Below, one piece after another: positions 62,967 to 64,000 of a DNA stretch of 64,000 nt (the stretch's first letter is position 1; every line of letters begins with the position of its first letter). The notes under the pieces are model-generated. The model had not been told where the DNA came from. It saw nothing but the letters and a program-made list of their open reading frames with translations, and did not search any database. The stretch covers positions 20,169-84,168 of the forward strand of contig CALGTD010000164.1 in the NCBI GenBank assembly GCA_937901895.1, written 5' to 3'. The DNA comes from an uncultured Spartobacteria bacterium. Lineage in GTDB: Bacteria > Verrucomicrobiota > Verrucomicrobiia > Chthoniobacterales > JAATET01. Both the position numbers and the translations under genes were made by a program.

Positions 62967-63998
62967 CTAGCGCGTCTTCGCCGGCGGAAGGTGAAGGATT
63001 CTCCGCAACTCCGCAATGGCGCGCGGATGATTGAACGCGTCGTGACCGGTGGGCACGAGAATCTCGGATTCCGCGGCGGGCAGGTGTGAGCTCCAGTAGG
63101 GCACGATCCCGTCGGAAGTTTCGGCGGCCGGTCGGTCGTCGCGACCGCGGTTGCCGATGATTGAGTGAACGGGAGCCGACATCCGCAGGCCGTCCACGCC
63201 ATGGAGGAGGCGGTTGTTTGGCGACAACCCCTTCACGCTTGTCGGGATCGAGCGGACGGACGGATCGATCAGGCGGAGGGTTTCCGCGATCTGGCGGTTG
63301 AACTGCCGGACGAAGACGACAGGCATGCGGATGAGCGAGGCGCCGACGGACGACACGCGCAACGTGGCCAGCCGGCTCCCGCGGTGCGGCGTCGCGATGA
63401 AGACGACGCGGGAGATGTGCGGGTTCGGTTCGTAGATTAGCACCTGCTTGAGCATGGAGTCCGGCGGGAGCGCGGCGTAGGTCGCGTCCGCGTGGTTGCG
63501 GAACACGGTGTCCCACAGTCGCCGGCCTTCGGTGTCGGTGATCTGCATCCGCGTGAGGATGCCGCCCATGCTGTGGCCGACGACGACGAGATTCCTCCGC
63601 AGGGGATGCCGCTCCGCCACGCCGGCCAGGGCCTGACGCAATGCCAGCGCGTTTGCTCCGATCGGCGCTCCAGTGGGATAGAAATACGACCAGATCTGGT
63701 AGCGGCGGCGGAACCCGGGATCGGCGTTCAGTTCGTTGACGACCTGCAGCCACACGTGCGGCGAGGACATGAGGCCGTGGACGAACAGCACGGGCGTCCG
63801 GTTGGGATCGTAGGGTTCGTAGAACAGGAGCCCGGACCGGTGGATGGAACGGTCGGAGCGCAGCATTGCGACCAGGCCAAAGAGGATCTCGTTGGGGTGG
63901 GGGTAGCAGGCGGCCGGCGCGGTGAAATCGCCCGCGAGCGGCCGGCGCGCGCCGGCGAGACGAACGGCCGCCCCGTGAAGGTGCTCTACCATTCGCAC
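62967..63998 (-). CDS. Alpha/beta hydrolase, lipase/PGAP1-like (5' partial)
   Basis: 343 residues are visible and the frame is open to the window end, so the N-terminus may extend further. It has the lipase-type core TPVLFVHGLMSSPHVW, nucleophile elbow VVVGHSMGGILTRMQ, VVFIATPHRGSRLA, an Asp in the SDGIVPYWSSHLP region and a late His (TGHDAFNHP). It is similar to triacylglycerol-lipase/PGAP1-like hydrolases. The substrate is unknown. Confidence 0.82.
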   Translation of the reverse strand: MRMVEHLHGAAVRLAGARRPLAGDFTAPAACYPHPNEILFGLVAMLRSDRSIHRSGLLFYEPYDPNRTPVLFVHGLMSSPHVWLQVVNELNADPGFRRRYQIWSYFYPTGAPIGANALALRQALAGVAERHPLRRNLVVVGHSMGGILTRMQITDTEGRRLWDTVFRNHADATYAALPPDSMLKQVLIYEPNPHISRVVFIATPHRGSRLATLRVSSVGASLIRMPVVFVRQFNRQIAETLRLIDPSVRSIPTSVKGLSPNNRLLHGVDGLRMSAPVHSIIGNRGRDDRPAAETSDGIVPYWSSHLPAAESEILVPTGHDAFNHPRAIAELRRILHLPPAKTR

Positions 63999-64000
63999 CT

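Noticed and set aside
1..64000. CRISPR arrays, insertion sequences, integrases, phage genes
   Set aside because: No regularly spaced repeats and no transposase or integrase motifs were seen, including at the arsenic-block edges.

Overview
The window looks like a high-GC Verrucomicrobiota chromosome or metagenome contig. The evidence is a four-gene 'Verru_Chthon cassette' (A-D-C-B), a PEP-CTERM protein with autotransporter-type strand repeats, several formylglycine sulfatases, and a type II secretion (T2SS) locus of the Verrucomicrobia/Planctomycetes style. No transposase, integrase, phage gene, CRISPR array or rRNA was seen. One tRNA (Arg, ACG) is present.

Layout. 1-4.7 kb: a TPR giant with an embedded C39-peptidase-like domain, cut by the window start. 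4.8-12 kb: the Verru_Chthon cassette (minus strand), divergent from a PEP-CTERM surface protein that ends in a clear terminator. 12-21.2 kb: a sulfated-glycan locus with four sulfatases, an acetyl-esterase-like hydrolase, a LacI-family regulator and a broken GH5-like gene. 21.2-26.6 kb: a lower-GC arsenic-resistance block (arsR-arsD-arsA-FmdB-like-acr3-arsC), flanked by broken genes on both sides. 26.6-30.9 kb: an NHLP-type RiPP export locus (precursor, HlyD-like adaptor, C39-peptidase ABC transporter), with the second ABC transporter broken at the arsenic-block edge. 31.3-40.4 kb: a flavoprotein disulfide oxidoreductase, a NhaR-like regulator beside a CPA1-type antiporter, and a FUSC/HlyD/YtcA pump divergent from an outer-membrane channel. 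40.8-44.5 kb: tRNA-Arg, a phospholipid-synthesis operon and a Rieske oxygenase. 44.6-49.6 kb: a YcxB-like protein, a secreted protein, and a BlaI/M56 system in which a secretin-like domain takes the place of the beta-lactam sensor. 49.6-61.2 kb: a secreted protein and a tightly coupled T2SS operon (G-H-I-J-K-L-M-C-like-D-E-F). 61.2-64 kb: an SGNH esterase, a 5'-truncated gene remnant and a lipase-like hydrolase cut by the window end.

Three observations stand out. (1) A 17-bp dyad, ACGA-N9-TCGT, occurs three times: in the promoter of the Verru_Chthon cassette, in the promoter of the PEP-CTERM gene, and in the lacI/sulfatase intergenic region. In each case it lies in or next to a plausible -35/-10 spacer, which suggests one regulon joining glycan desulfation to a surface protein and its pseudopilin cassette. 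(2) The BlaI-like repressor has two textbook TACA/TGTA operators and is followed by a free secretin-like domain and an M56 metalloprotease fused to the same kind of domain, just upstream of the T2SS. (3) The arsenic block is broken on both sides of both junctions, so it is either a complex rearrangement or an assembly chimera, and this should be settled before linkage across it is interpreted.
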